Shown one piece after another: positions 8,995-17,776 of a stretch of DNA of 64,000 nucleotides; within the stretch, counting starts at the first letter, position 1, and every line of letters begins with the position of its first letter. This DNA comes from Kerstersia gyiorum (GTDB taxonomy: Bacteria; Pseudomonadota; Gammaproteobacteria; Burkholderiales; Burkholderiaceae_B), in assembly GCF_004216755.1 (NCBI RefSeq), contig NZ_SGWZ01000001.1, positions 1,054,001 through 1,118,000 on the forward strand, written 5' to 3'. The position numbers and the translations under genes were made by a program. Under the pieces are notes generated by a model. The model saw only the letters and a program-made list of their open reading frames with translations. It ran no database searches and was not told where the DNA came from.

Positions 8995-10194
8995 GTGAAA
9001 CCTTACGATCTGCCGGACGCTGCTGGGCACTTCGGCCCATTTGGTGGCGTTTTCGCAGCGGAAACCCTGCGTTTTGCGCTGGACGAATTGACCGCGGCGT
9101 ACGAGCACTACCGCAAAGACCCGGAATTCCTCAAGGAGTTCCAGAACGAACTGGCGCATTTCGTCGGTCGTCCCACGCCGGTCTATCATGCGCGGCGCTG
9201 GTCGGAACAGCTGGGCGGAGCGCAGATCTGGTTCAAGCGCGAGGATCTCAACCATACCGGTGCGCATAAGGTCAACAACTGCATCGGCCAGGCCCTGCTG
9301 GCCAACCGCATGGGCAAGCGCCGCGTGATCGCCGAAACCGGCGCCGGCCAGCACGGCGTTGCCACGGCCACCGTTGCGGCGCGCTATGGCATGGAATGCG
9401 TGGTCTACATGGGCAGCGAGGATGTGCGCCGCCAGGCTTCCAACGTCTACCGCATGAAGCTGCTGGGCGCCACGGTCGTTCCAGTCGAGTCTGGCACGCG
9501 TACGCTCAAGGACGCGCTCAACGAGGCCATGCGCGACTGGGCCACCAACGTCGACAACACCTTCTATATCATCGGCACGGCTGCCGGCCCGCATCCCTAT
9601 CCGATGCTGGTACGGGATTTCCAGACCGTTATTGGCAAGGAATGCCGCGAACAGATGCCGCGTGATGCCGGCCGCCAGCCGGATGTCGTGGTGGCGGCGG
9701 TGGGCGGCGGCTCGAACGCCATCGGCATTTTCCATCCGTACATCAACGATGCTGCCGTGCAACTGGTCGGTGTCGAAGCTGCCGGCGACGGCCTGAACAG
9801 CGGCCGCCATGCGGCATCGCTGGCGCGTGGCTCGGTTGGCGTCCTGCACGGCAACCGTACCTATGTCCTGCAGGACGAGGATGGCCAGGTGCTGGGGACG
9901 CATTCGGTATCTGCAGGCCTTGACTATCCGGGCGTCGGGCCGGAACATGCCTGGCTCAAGGACAGCGGCCGCGCCAGCTACGTTGCCGTCGACGACAACG
10001 CGGCATTGCAGGCCTTCCATGACTGCTGTCGCATCGAGGGCATCATGCCCGCGCTGGAATCGTCACACGCCATAGCGCATGCCGTGGCATTGGCGCCGAC
10101 CCTGCCCAGCGACAAGATTATCCTCGTCAATCTCTCGGGCCGAGGTGACAAGGACATGCATACCGTTGCCGAACGCGGCGGTATTGAACTGTGA
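8995..10194 (+). CDS. trpB: Tryptophan synthase beta chain
   Basis: Condenses indole with serine to make tryptophan, with PLP, in complex with TrpA. From the GTG at 8995 (GCGGGAG just upstream) the protein is 399 residues, as in related species; an upstream in-frame ATG at 8938 would add 19 atypical residues. The PLP lysine is K92 in HTGAHKVNNC and the phosphate loop is GGGSNAIG. It overlaps trpA by 4 bases. Unlike the usual Burkholderiales order there is no truA-trpF directly upstream; the preceding gene is the AraC regulator. Confidence 0.96.
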   Translation: MKPYDLPDAAGHFGPFGGVFAAETLRFALDELTAAYEHYRKDPEFLKEFQNELAHFVGRPTPVYHARRWSEQLGGAQIWFKREDLNHTGAHKVNNCIGQALLANRMGKRRVIAETGAGQHGVATATVAARYGMECVVYMGSEDVRRQASNVYRMKLLGATVVPVESGTRTLKDALNEAMRDWATNVDNTFYIIGTAAGPHPYPMLVRDFQTVIGKECREQMPRDAGRQPDVVVAAVGGGSNAIGIFHPYINDAAVQLVGVEAAGDGLNSGRHAASLARGSVGVLHGNRTYVLQDEDGQVLGTHSVSAGLDYPGVGPEHAWLKDSGRASYVAVDDNAALQAFHDCCRIEGIMPALESSHAIAHAVALAPTLPSDKIILVNLSGRGDKDMHTVAERGGIEL

Positions 10195-11039
10195 CGGATC
10201 AAACCATGCAGAGCAATTCGCGTATCGACCGGGCCTTTGCCCGGACCCGGGAAGCCGGCCGTGCGGCCTTGATTCCCTACATTCCCGCAGGCGATCCGGA
10301 TGCGGCCAGCATTCCGGCCCTGATGCACGCACTGGTTGATGCCGGTGCCGATGTCATTGAACTGGGCGTGCCGTTCTCCGACCCCACGGCCGATGGCCCG
10401 GTCATACAGCTGGCGGCCGAGCGAGCCATCGCCCAGGGCGTTGGCTTGCGCCGCACGCTGGAAATGGTTGCCGAGTTTCGTCAGCGTGACCAGGAAACCC
10501 CAGTCGTACTGATGGGTTACGCCAATCCCATCGAACGCATGGGCGAGGCTGAATTCGTCCGCCAGGCGAAGGCGGCCGGCGTGGACGGCGTGTTGACGGT
10601 AGACTATCCCGCCGAAGAAATCGGCGAACTGGCGCAGTCGCTGGAAACGGCAGGCATTGCGCCTATCTTCCTCTTGGCGCCGACTTCCACCGAAGAACGC
10701 ATCCGCTCGGTCGCGCGGGTGGCTCGGGGGTATGTCTATTATGTTTCGCTGCGCGGTGTGACGGGCGCCGGCGGCCTGGATGTGGCGGAAGTCGAATCCA
10801 GGCTGTCGCAGATCCGTCGCGACGTGCAGATTCCCATTGGTGTCGGCTTTGGTATCCGCGATGCGGCCACCGCCAGTCGCATCGGCAGTTTTGCCGATGC
10901 CGTGGTGATCGGCACCAAGATTATCGAGGTCATGCAGCAGGCGCTGCGTGACCATGCTGGCGATACGCAGGCGGCCATCCAGGCCGTCGCCGACTGGCTG
11001 CGCGGCATCCGTCGCGCGCTGGACACCGCCCGTCACTGA
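10191..11039 (+). CDS. trpA: Tryptophan synthase alpha chain
   Basis: Cleaves indole-3-glycerol phosphate to indole, which is channelled to TrpB. 282 residues as a TIM barrel. The catalytic pair is E57 in VIELGVPFSDP and D68 in PTADGP; GFGIRDAA near the end binds phosphate. The GTG at 10191 overlaps the trpB stop (GTGA), which supports translational coupling; an ATG at 10206 is an alternative. accD starts 25 bases downstream. Confidence 0.95.
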   Translation: MTDQTMQSNSRIDRAFARTREAGRAALIPYIPAGDPDAASIPALMHALVDAGADVIELGVPFSDPTADGPVIQLAAERAIAQGVGLRRTLEMVAEFRQRDQETPVVLMGYANPIERMGEAEFVRQAKAAGVDGVLTVDYPAEEIGELAQSLETAGIAPIFLLAPTSTEERIRSVARVARGYVYYVSLRGVTGAGGLDVAEVESRLSQIRRDVQIPIGVGFGIRDAATASRIGSFADAVVIGTKIIEVMQQALRDHAGDTQAAIQAVADWLRGIRRALDTARH

Positions 11040-11064
11040 AACCTTCATTCCGGATCAACCGAAT

Positions 11065-11937
11065 ATGAGCTGGATCGAGAAAATCCTTCCCCCACGCCTG
11101 ACCAAATCCCAGGACTCCGGCGCCCGCCGGGTGCCGGAAGGGCTGTGGGTCAAATGTCCGTCTTGCGAGGCGGTTCTCTACAACGAAGACCTGGCCGCAA
11201 ACCTGAACGTCTGCCCCAAGTGCGATCACCACATGCGCATTGGTGCACGTGCCCGCATTGATTCCCTGCTGGATCTGGGCGGTCGCATGGAAATCGGCCA
11301 GAACACGCGTTCGGTGGACACGCTGAAGTTCAAGGACAGCCGGAAGTATCCGGACCGTCTCCAGGAAGCGATGAAGCAGACGGGTGAAACCGATGCGCTG
11401 ATCGTGATGAGCGGCAGCATCCACGGCGTGGCTGCGGTGCTGGCCTGCTTCGAGTTCTCTTTCATGGCCGGCTCCATGGGCTCGGTGGTGGGTGAGCGCT
11501 TCGCGCGTGGCGTGCAGGCGGCGCTGGACCAGCGTACCCCGTTCATCTGCGTGGCGACCTCGGGCGGCGCCCGCATGCAGGAAAGCCTGCTGTCGCTGAT
11601 GCAGATGGCCAAGACCAACGCCATGCTGACGCGCCTGTCGCAGGCCGGTCTGCCGTTCATCAGCGTCCTGACCGATCCGACCATGGGTGGCGTATCCGCC
11701 AGCTTCGCCTTCATGGGCGACGTGGTGATTGCCGAACCCAAGGCCCTGATCGGTTTTGCCGGCCCGCGTGTGATCGAACAAACCGTGCGCGAGAAATTGC
11801 CGGAAGGCTTCCAGCGCGCGGAATTCCTGATGCAGAAGGGCGCCATCGACCGCGTGGTCGATCGTCGCCACCTGAAGCAGGAGCTGGCAGACCTGCTTAG
11901 CCTGCTGACGGGTGTTGCGGTGACAGACAAGGCCTGA
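11065..11937 (+). CDS. accD: Acetyl-CoA carboxylase carboxyltransferase subunit beta
   Basis: Beta half of the carboxyltransferase that forms malonyl-CoA with AccA. From ATG 11065 it is 290 residues; the frame is open further upstream but the family begins MSWIEK. An N-terminal zinc ribbon has cysteines at about 31, 34, 50 and 53 (CPSC...CPKC), followed by the crotonase-fold domain with TSGGARMQE and DPTMGGVSASFA. It is the last gene of trpB-trpA-accD and is followed by a clear terminator. The folC gene that often follows accD is absent. Confidence 0.96.
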   Translation: MSWIEKILPPRLTKSQDSGARRVPEGLWVKCPSCEAVLYNEDLAANLNVCPKCDHHMRIGARARIDSLLDLGGRMEIGQNTRSVDTLKFKDSRKYPDRLQEAMKQTGETDALIVMSGSIHGVAAVLACFEFSFMAGSMGSVVGERFARGVQAALDQRTPFICVATSGGARMQESLLSLMQMAKTNAMLTRLSQAGLPFISVLTDPTMGGVSASFAFMGDVVIAEPKALIGFAGPRVIEQTVREKLPEGFQRAEFLMQKGAIDRVVDRRHLKQELADLLSLLTGVAVTDKA

Positions 11938-11956
11938 TTCCTCTTCTGGACCGGCA

Positions 11957-11998
11957 GGGGCGGTACTGCCAGCGATGGCGATGCCGCCCTTTGTTTTT
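11957..11998 (+). terminator. Intrinsic terminator after trpBA-accD
   Basis: GGGCGG at 11958-11963 pairs with CCGCCC at 11984-11989, with a nested GCCA/TGGC stem inside, followed by TTTGTTTTT. It sits 20 bases after the accD stop. Confidence 0.75.
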
Positions 11999-12138
11999 AG
12001 GCCGGCAGAAGGGCGCGCTGCCACAAAATGTTTCGTTTTTGAAAAAGCTTTGATCTCAAGGCATGATCCAGCATCTGTTGGTTTCGTTGGCCTTGTGGTT
12101 TGATAAGGGTTTTACGCACGCGGAATTTTCGCGCCAGA

Positions 12139-12150
12139 CAAGGCGCCTTG
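12139..12150. promoter_or_regulatory. 12-bp palindrome upstream of pagL
   Basis: CAAGGCGCCTTG is a perfect palindrome about 40 bases before the pagL start. It could be an operator for this envelope gene. No binding protein is identified. Confidence 0.25.
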
Positions 12151-12191
12151 CGTGTATGGCTCCAGTATTGAGTGGAAGTTAGGGAGAAATC

Positions 12192-12740
12192 ATGCAGATT
12201 AAGCAAGCTTTGGCGCATCGGCTGCGCTATGCATTGGCAGCCCTGCCAATGGCTTTCCTGAGCTGTGCTCCGTCGGCCCAGGCCGCCGAAGGCGGGCTGG
12301 GTCTACGTGCGGGGATGGGCTCGGAAGCCTATCGCGCCGAGGTGTTCTATCAGACCGAGCCGTTCTGGTCCTATGAGTTGGGCGGCAATTGGGGCAAACT
12401 GACGCTCGACGGCGAGTTCGGCGTGGCTTACTGGAAGGCGCGCCACAACGACGAATCCGGCAATGCCTGGCAATTCACTGCGACGCCCATGTTGCGCTGG
12501 TGGATGACGCCCACCTTCTATCTGGAAGGTGGCGTGGGCCCCAGCGTGTTCAGCACCACGCATGTGGCCGGCAAGCAGATCAGCACGGCATTCCAGTTCG
12601 CGGACCAGATCGGTATCGGCTTCCGGCCGTCGCGTTCCCACGATATCAGCCTGCGCTTCGCCCATTATTCGAACGCCAGTATCAAGCGTCCCAATCCCGG
12701 GCTGAACTCGCTGCAACTCAATTACGTTTACCGTTTCTGA
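12192..12740 (+). CDS. pagL: Lipid A 3-O-deacylase PagL
   Basis: Outer-membrane esterase that removes the 3-O-linked acyl chain from lipid A, changing its endotoxicity. 182 residues with a signal peptide cleaved near AQA-AEGG (residue 32), alternating beta-strand pattern and a terminal phenylalanine. The catalytic HxS pair is H158/S160 in RFAHYSNASIKRPNPG, a PagL signature. AGGGAGAA is a good ribosome site. It is a single gene between two terminators. In Bordetella and Salmonella this enzyme is known; regulation here is not visible apart from an upstream palindrome. Confidence 0.93.
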   Translation: MQIKQALAHRLRYALAALPMAFLSCAPSAQAAEGGLGLRAGMGSEAYRAEVFYQTEPFWSYELGGNWGKLTLDGEFGVAYWKARHNDESGNAWQFTATPMLRWWMTPTFYLEGGVGPSVFSTTHVAGKQISTAFQFADQIGIGFRPSRSHDISLRFAHYSNASIKRPNPGLNSLQLNYVYRF

Positions 12741-12777
12741 GTGCCTTGCTGCGGCCTGCAGGCCGGAGAATGAAAAT

Positions 12778-12812
12778 CCCTCGGCAAGCCATGCTTGCCG
12801 AGGGATTTTTTA
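12778..12812. terminator. Bidirectional intrinsic terminator between pagL and rne
   Basis: CCCTCGGCAAG (12778-12788) and CTTGCCGAGGG (12794-12804) form a perfect 11-bp stem with a 5-base loop, then six Ts on the plus strand. The plus strand carries AAAA before the stem, so the minus-strand transcript also ends in Us. The convergent genes pagL and rne probably share it. Confidence 0.88.
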
Positions 12813-12857
12813 TGGCTGGTGCTGCCCGCGCGGCCCCCGCAGGGGCCGCAGCGTGGC

Positions 12858-15800
12858 TCAACCGGCGTGAGGGGCGTCCGCGTCAGCGGTTTCCACTTGC
12901 TGCAGGGCAACAGGTGCCGGCGCGGCAGCAGCCGTCTTGCGCGGGCGGCCCAGCTTGACGGGGGGCGCAGCGCTGGCTGCCGGCGTGACGGCATCGTGGC
13001 GGGTCTCGACCCACTGCAGGCCTGCGGCGGCGATGACGGATTCCAGGGGCTGAGCCTGACCGTTGGCGCTACCGTGGCTGCCAGCGGCAGCACGCACCTG
13101 GATGGCTTGCTCGACCACCGTTTCGATGTTGCTGACGGTGCTTGCAACCGGTTCAGCGGTTTGTGCTGCCTGTTCCGCCTGTGCTGCTTCTGCCATTTCT
13201 ACCGTTTGTGCGGCGGGTGTGGCGACTGCTGCTGCCGTGTTTTCGGCTTGTACGGCCTGCACCGGCGCCTGTTCCACCTGTACGGCGGGCTCGGCTTGTT
13301 CCGGCTGCGCGGCCTGGGCCGCGTTGGTCGTTGCTACGGCATCGGCAGCCTGCTGTTCCGCGGGTTGCGCAGCCGTGATTTCCACTACGACGGCCGCATC
13401 GTCAGAGGCGCTGATGCTGCCTTCGGCGGTGGTGGCGGTAGCGCTGGTCTCGGCAGTTTCCACGGCTGCAGCCAGCGTTTCCTGCGTGGCAGATGCCTGT
13501 TCCGGTGCTACGGTGGCGTCGGCCTGAACTGGCTGGGCTGCCGCTTCCTGGGGTTCAGCAAGGCTTGCAAGGGCTTCGGCAGCCGCCGGTTCCTGTGCGG
13601 CTTGTACGGCTTCTTGCGCCTGTGCCGGCGTGGTGCTGACAGCGGCGGGTGCAGCGGCTTCGGCAGCGGGGCTGGCGTCGTCGGCTAGCGTCGTTGCGGG
13701 CGCTTCAGCGGCAGGGGTGATTGCCGGAGCAACGGCCTGGGCTTCCGAGGCTTCTGCGCTCTGTACGGTAGCGGCAATGGCGGCAACGGCAGCGACCGGT
13801 GTGGCTGCGCTGGTTTCGTCATCGGCTGCTGCCTGGACGGAGCTGCCATCTTCGTTGCTGTTTTCGCCATCAAGCTGCGTGCCGTTCTCGTCGCCGGTCT
13901 GACGGCGGCCACGACGGCTGCGGCGACGGCGGCGCTTGCGTTCCGGATCGGCTTCACCGTTGTCGTCAGCGCCGTCCTGGCGCAGTGCATCCAGGTCCTG
14001 GCTGTCATCGACCTGGTCCAGGGATTGCGCGGCGGCTACCGGCGCGGCCTGCGGTATGCCGGCTTCCGCCGTGGCGTTGGCGGCAATGCCGGCGGCGGCC
14101 ACGGGCAGGACGCTGGCGTTCGTGTCCGTCGTCTGGACGTCGCCGTTCAGGGCGAGATCTTCACGGCGGCCACCACGGCTGCGGCTGCGGCGGTTGCGGG
14201 AGTTGCGCGGGCTGCCGTCTTCACCTTCGGCGGCGGCGGGCACGGGGGCCTGGGCATCTTGGTGACGGGTGGCGACCTGGTGCTGGCGCACGGCATCGCG
14301 GGCATCCGCGTTGCGGGGCGTGCGCGGCTGGCGGCGTTCCTGTTGCTGGCTGGCAGCGGTACTGCCGGCTTCTGTGGTTTCCGGAGCGCGGCGTTCGCTG
14401 CCATTGCGGCGATTATTGCGCTGGCGTTCGCCGTTTTGCTGGCGCGAATCCGACTGGCGGCGCGAGGATGCGCCTTCCGGACGAGCGCCGGCGGGCTTGG
14501 CGCTGGCCGGCTGCGCGGCAGGCTTGCTTTCCGCCGTGCTGCCGCCGAACCAGGCGGCAATACGCTTGAACAGGCCGGCAATGCCGCCGGCAGCGCTGTC
14601 GCTGGTACCTGCGGCAGCGGCGGCAGGACGCGGCGTATGCAGCGGTGCGGGAGTTTCCGGCGTCACACCCTTGACCAGGGCTTCCTGGCGCGGCTTGGTG
14701 TTTTCTTCGCGAGCCTTCCAGACCGAGACTTCGGCGGCGGCTTCAGCCAACGTGAAGCTGGGCTTGGTTTCTTCCAGGCGCGGATCGTCGTGACGCAGGC
14801 GCTCCAGGCTGTGGTGCGGCGTTTCCAGGTTCTTGTTCGGAATCAGGATGACGTTGACCTTGAGGCGTGCCTCAAGCTTGGCGATATCGCCGCGTTTTTC
14901 GTTGAGCAGGAAGGTGGCGACATCCACCGGCACCTGTGCATGCACGGCGGCGGTGTTGTCCTTCATGGCTTCTTCCTGGATCAGGCGCAGGATGTGCAGC
15001 GCGCTGGATTCCGCGTCGCGGATCACGCCGGTGCCGTTGCAGCGCGGGCAGGTGATGTGCGAGCCTTCGTTCAGGGCCGGGCGCAGGCGCTGGCGCGACA
15101 GTTCCATCAGGCCGAAGCGCGAAATCTTGCCCATTTGCACGCGGGCACGGTCGAAACGGAGGGCATCGCGCAGGCGCTGTTCGACGGCGCGCTGGTTCTT
15201 GCTGTCCTCCATGTCGATGAAGTCGATCACGATCAGGCCGCCCAGGTCGCGCAGGCGCAGCTGACGGGCCACTTCGTCGGCGGCTTCGAGGTTGGTGCGC
15301 AGCGCGGTTTCCTCGATGTCGGCGCCACGCGTGGAGCGGGCCGAGTTGACGTCGACGGCGACCAGGGCTTCGGTATGGTCGATGACCACCGCGCCGCCGG
15401 AGGGCAGTTCCACCGTGCGGGCGTAGGCGGTTTCGATCTGGTGTTCGATCTGGAAGCGCGAGAACAGCGGGATATCGTCACGATACCGCTTGACGCGGTT
15501 GACGTTGTCCGGCATCACGACGCTCATGAAAGCCGTGGCCTGATCGGCGATGTCGTCGGTGTCGATGAGGATTTCACCGATATCTGGCGAGAAATAATCG
15601 CGGATGGCGCGGATGACCAGGCTGGATTCCAGGTAGATCAGCACCGGCGCAGCGTTGTCGCGCGCGGCGGTGTCGATGGCATCCCAGAGCTGCTGCAGGT
15701 AGGAGAGGTCCCACTGCAATTCTTCCACACTGCGACCGATGCCGGCAGTGCGGGCGATGACGCTCATACCTTGCGGAATGTTGAGCTGGTCCATCGCGTC

Positions 15801-16253
15801 GCGCAGTTCCTGGCGCTCTTCGCCCTCGACGCGGCGCGAAACGCCACCGCCACGCGGGTTGTTGGGCATCAGGACCAGATGGCGGCCAGCCAGCGAAATG
15901 AAGGTGGTCAACGCGGCACCCTTGTTGCCGCGTTCTTCCTTCTCGACCTGGACGATGATTTCCTGGCCTTCGGTCAGGGCATCCTGGATGCGGGCGCTGC
16001 GAACTTCAACGCCGTCCTTGAAGTAGCTGCGCGCGACTTCCTTGAACGGCAGGAAGCCATGGCGCTCTTCGCCGTAATTGACGAAGCAGGCTTCCAGGCC
16101 TGGTTCGATACGGGTGATGACGCCCTTGTAGATATTGCCTTTGCGTTGCTCGCGGCCGGCAGTCTCAATGTCTAGGTCGATGAGCTTTTGCCCGTCGACG
16201 ATGGCAACGCGCAGTTCTTCCTGGTGCGTTGCATTGAACAGCATGCGCTTCAT
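12858..16253 (-). CDS. rne: Ribonuclease E
   Basis: Main endonuclease of mRNA decay and rRNA/tRNA processing and the scaffold of the degradosome. From ATG 16253 (GGAGAA upstream) it has 1131 residues. The N-terminal half carries an S1 domain (about 35-120), the 5' sensor region, the magnesium aspartates D301 and D344 (AVDVNS, VIDFIDMED) and the zinc-link CPRC at 402-405, all close to E. coli numbering. The C-terminal half (after ~520) is low-complexity: arginine-rich patches likely to bind RNA, then a long Ala/Glu/Gln/Val-rich tail ending in GRPRKTAAAAPA. The high-GC tail creates long false frames on the opposite strand. Autoregulation through its long leader is likely by analogy. Confidence 0.97.
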   Translation of the reverse strand: MKRMLFNATHQEELRVAIVDGQKLIDLDIETAGREQRKGNIYKGVITRIEPGLEACFVNYGEERHGFLPFKEVARSYFKDGVEVRSARIQDALTEGQEIIVQVEKEERGNKGAALTTFISLAGRHLVLMPNNPRGGGVSRRVEGEERQELRDAMDQLNIPQGMSVIARTAGIGRSVEELQWDLSYLQQLWDAIDTAARDNAAPVLIYLESSLVIRAIRDYFSPDIGEILIDTDDIADQATAFMSVVMPDNVNRVKRYRDDIPLFSRFQIEHQIETAYARTVELPSGGAVVIDHTEALVAVDVNSARSTRGADIEETALRTNLEAADEVARQLRLRDLGGLIVIDFIDMEDSKNQRAVEQRLRDALRFDRARVQMGKISRFGLMELSRQRLRPALNEGSHITCPRCNGTGVIRDAESSALHILRLIQEEAMKDNTAAVHAQVPVDVATFLLNEKRGDIAKLEARLKVNVILIPNKNLETPHHSLERLRHDDPRLEETKPSFTLAEAAAEVSVWKAREENTKPRQEALVKGVTPETPAPLHTPRPAAAAAGTSDSAAGGIAGLFKRIAAWFGGSTAESKPAAQPASAKPAGARPEGASSRRQSDSRQQNGERQRNNRRNGSERRAPETTEAGSTAASQQQERRQPRTPRNADARDAVRQHQVATRHQDAQAPVPAAAEGEDGSPRNSRNRRSRSRGGRREDLALNGDVQTTDTNASVLPVAAAGIAANATAEAGIPQAAPVAAAQSLDQVDDSQDLDALRQDGADDNGEADPERKRRRRRSRRGRRQTGDENGTQLDGENSNEDGSSVQAAADDETSAATPVAAVAAIAATVQSAEASEAQAVAPAITPAAEAPATTLADDASPAAEAAAPAAVSTTPAQAQEAVQAAQEPAAAEALASLAEPQEAAAQPVQADATVAPEQASATQETLAAAVETAETSATATTAEGSISASDDAAVVVEITAAQPAEQQAADAVATTNAAQAAQPEQAEPAVQVEQAPVQAVQAENTAAAVATPAAQTVEMAEAAQAEQAAQTAEPVASTVSNIETVVEQAIQVRAAAGSHGSANGQAQPLESVIAAAGLQWVETRHDAVTPAASAAPPVKLGRPRKTAAAAPAPVALQQVETADADAPHAG

Positions 16254-16778
16254 GAGTGATGTTCTCCGTTGTATGGCGAGCCGAAATCGACTCGTCACCT
16301 CGGGTCACTGGCGCAGCGGGCTGAAACGGGGGGCAGGCGGCGCCGTGCGAACGGCAACCGCTCTTGGCGGTCAGGCCGGCACGGCACGCCTTGTTGGGGC
16401 GCGGGGTTCTGTTAGCAGTCGGGAGGTCAGGGGCACAATGGTATGTGTTGACGGATGGCGGTTGCTTTGGAACACAACAGCCTCCATTTCTAGAATGGCG
16501 GCTGGTGCAGGAAATGACGACTTGTTTTGCCTTTTCGCTTCAGGACGCATACGGATGCAACGGGCGCTCGTGCAGGGGTAGCCTTGTCGGCTTTTCCGAG
16601 CGGCGCCTCGGTTGGATCGGCGACCATGTGACCCCAAGGAGCGCCTGCTCTGGCAGTACAATGTTTTCACCGACGGAGACGCGGTTTCGTATCTCTACGT
16701 CGAGTGGCGGCAGGCACACCTTTTTTAGGGTGAAACGATTATATGCCGCTTTTCGCAATGCGCAAACAAATATAAATA
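16254..16778. promoter_or_regulatory. rne leader and divergent rne/rluC control region
   Basis: 525 bases without a gene. On the minus strand a sigma-70 promoter is seen near its far end (separate entry), so most of the region would be an approximately 480-nt untranslated leader of rne, comparable to the long autoregulatory leader known from E. coli rne. The rluC start at 16779 follows an A/T-rich stretch with no Shine-Dalgarno sequence. Confidence 0.6.
16738..16765 (-). promoter_or_regulatory. Sigma-70 promoter for rne
   Basis: On the minus strand TTGCGC (16765-16760), a 16-base spacer and a perfect TATAAT (16743-16738). The predicted start point is near 16731, giving a leader of about 480 nt before the rne ATG. 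Confidence 0.7.
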
Positions 16779-17765
16779 ATGTCAGAATCACCAGTGGTAC
16801 GCCTCGTCGAGGTGACCGAAGAACATGCGGGCCAGCGTCTGGATAACTTTCTTTTGCGCATGTGCAAAGGGGTGCCGAAAAGCCATATCTACAAGGCCAT
16901 ACGCGGCGGCCAGGTACGCATCAACAAGGGCCGTTGCAGCGCTGACAGCCGCCTGGAACCGGGCGACACCGTGCGCATTCCGCCCTTTCGCCTGCCGGCC
17001 GAAACGGCCCAGGCGCCGGTGCCGGGCTGCGAGTTTCCCATCGTCTATGAAGATGACGCGCTGCTGGTGGTCGACAAGCCGGCAGGGGTGGCGGTGCATG
17101 GCGGCAGCGGCGTTTCCTTTGGCGTCATCGAACAACTGCGCGCCGCGCGGCCGCAGGCGCGGTTCCTGGAGCTCGCCCACCGCCTGGACCGCGATACCTC
17201 GGGCCTGTTGCTGGTGGCGAAAAAACGCAGCGCGCTGCTGGGGTTGCACGAAATGTTCCGCGAAGGGCGGGGGCGCAAGCATTATTTCGCGCTGGTGCAC
17301 GGCGATTGGGTCAACGGCCGCCAGCATATCCGCCTGCCTTTGCTGAAATGGCTGACGCGTACCGGTGAGCGCCGCGTGCGGGTCGATGAGCAGGAAGGTC
17401 AGGCCGCCCATACCATCATCAGCCTGGAGCGCCGCTATGGCGAGGTCTCACTGGTGGATGCGGAGCTGCGCACCGGACGCACGCACCAGATCCGGGTGCA
17501 CCTTTCGGCAAGTGGCTTTCCCATTGTGGGCGACGACAAATATGGCGACGAGGCAGCCGACGCGGCGCTCGTGGCCAAGGGCTTCCGACGCATGTTCCTG
17601 CATGCTCACCGGCTGGAGATTCCCCATCCAGTGAGCGGCGAAGCCCTGCGCCTGGTAGCGCAATTGCCACCAGAATGTGAGAATCTCCTTCTTGTGCTGG
17701 ACAAGGCGTCCGGTACGGGCGGTGCGCCTGCCCAAGGCCAGCCTCGCCGCGCCGGGAAATATTGA
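16779..17765 (+). CDS. rluC: 23S rRNA pseudouridine synthase RluC
   Basis: Converts uridines 955, 2504 and 2580 of 23S rRNA (E. coli numbering) to pseudouridine. 328 residues: an S4 RNA-binding domain (about 17-75), then the RluA-type catalytic domain with HRLDRDTSG (catalytic D137) and GRTHQIRVHL. The start has no visible ribosome site but is A/T rich (ACAAATATAAATAATG). It is divergent from rne, as in many proteobacteria, and 11 bases upstream of a HAD phosphatase. RluC rather than RluD is inferred from the rne linkage and overall sequence. Confidence 0.92.
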   Translation: MSESPVVRLVEVTEEHAGQRLDNFLLRMCKGVPKSHIYKAIRGGQVRINKGRCSADSRLEPGDTVRIPPFRLPAETAQAPVPGCEFPIVYEDDALLVVDKPAGVAVHGGSGVSFGVIEQLRAARPQARFLELAHRLDRDTSGLLLVAKKRSALLGLHEMFREGRGRKHYFALVHGDWVNGRQHIRLPLLKWLTRTGERRVRVDEQEGQAAHTIISLERRYGEVSLVDAELRTGRTHQIRVHLSASGFPIVGDDKYGDEAADAALVAKGFRRMFLHAHRLEIPHPVSGEALRLVAQLPPECENLLLVLDKASGTGGAPAQGQPRRAGKY

Positions 17766-17776
17766 GGAGCAGCTGC

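Noticed and set aside
7861..10020. 719-codon minus-strand frame across the AraC gene and trpB
   Set aside because: It spans two recognised plus-strand genes and has no recognisable domain.
14025..16175. 716-codon open frame on the plus strand opposite rne
   Set aside because: It lies entirely antisense to the conserved RNase E catalytic region; its composition reflects the GC-rich complementary codons and no family pattern is visible.
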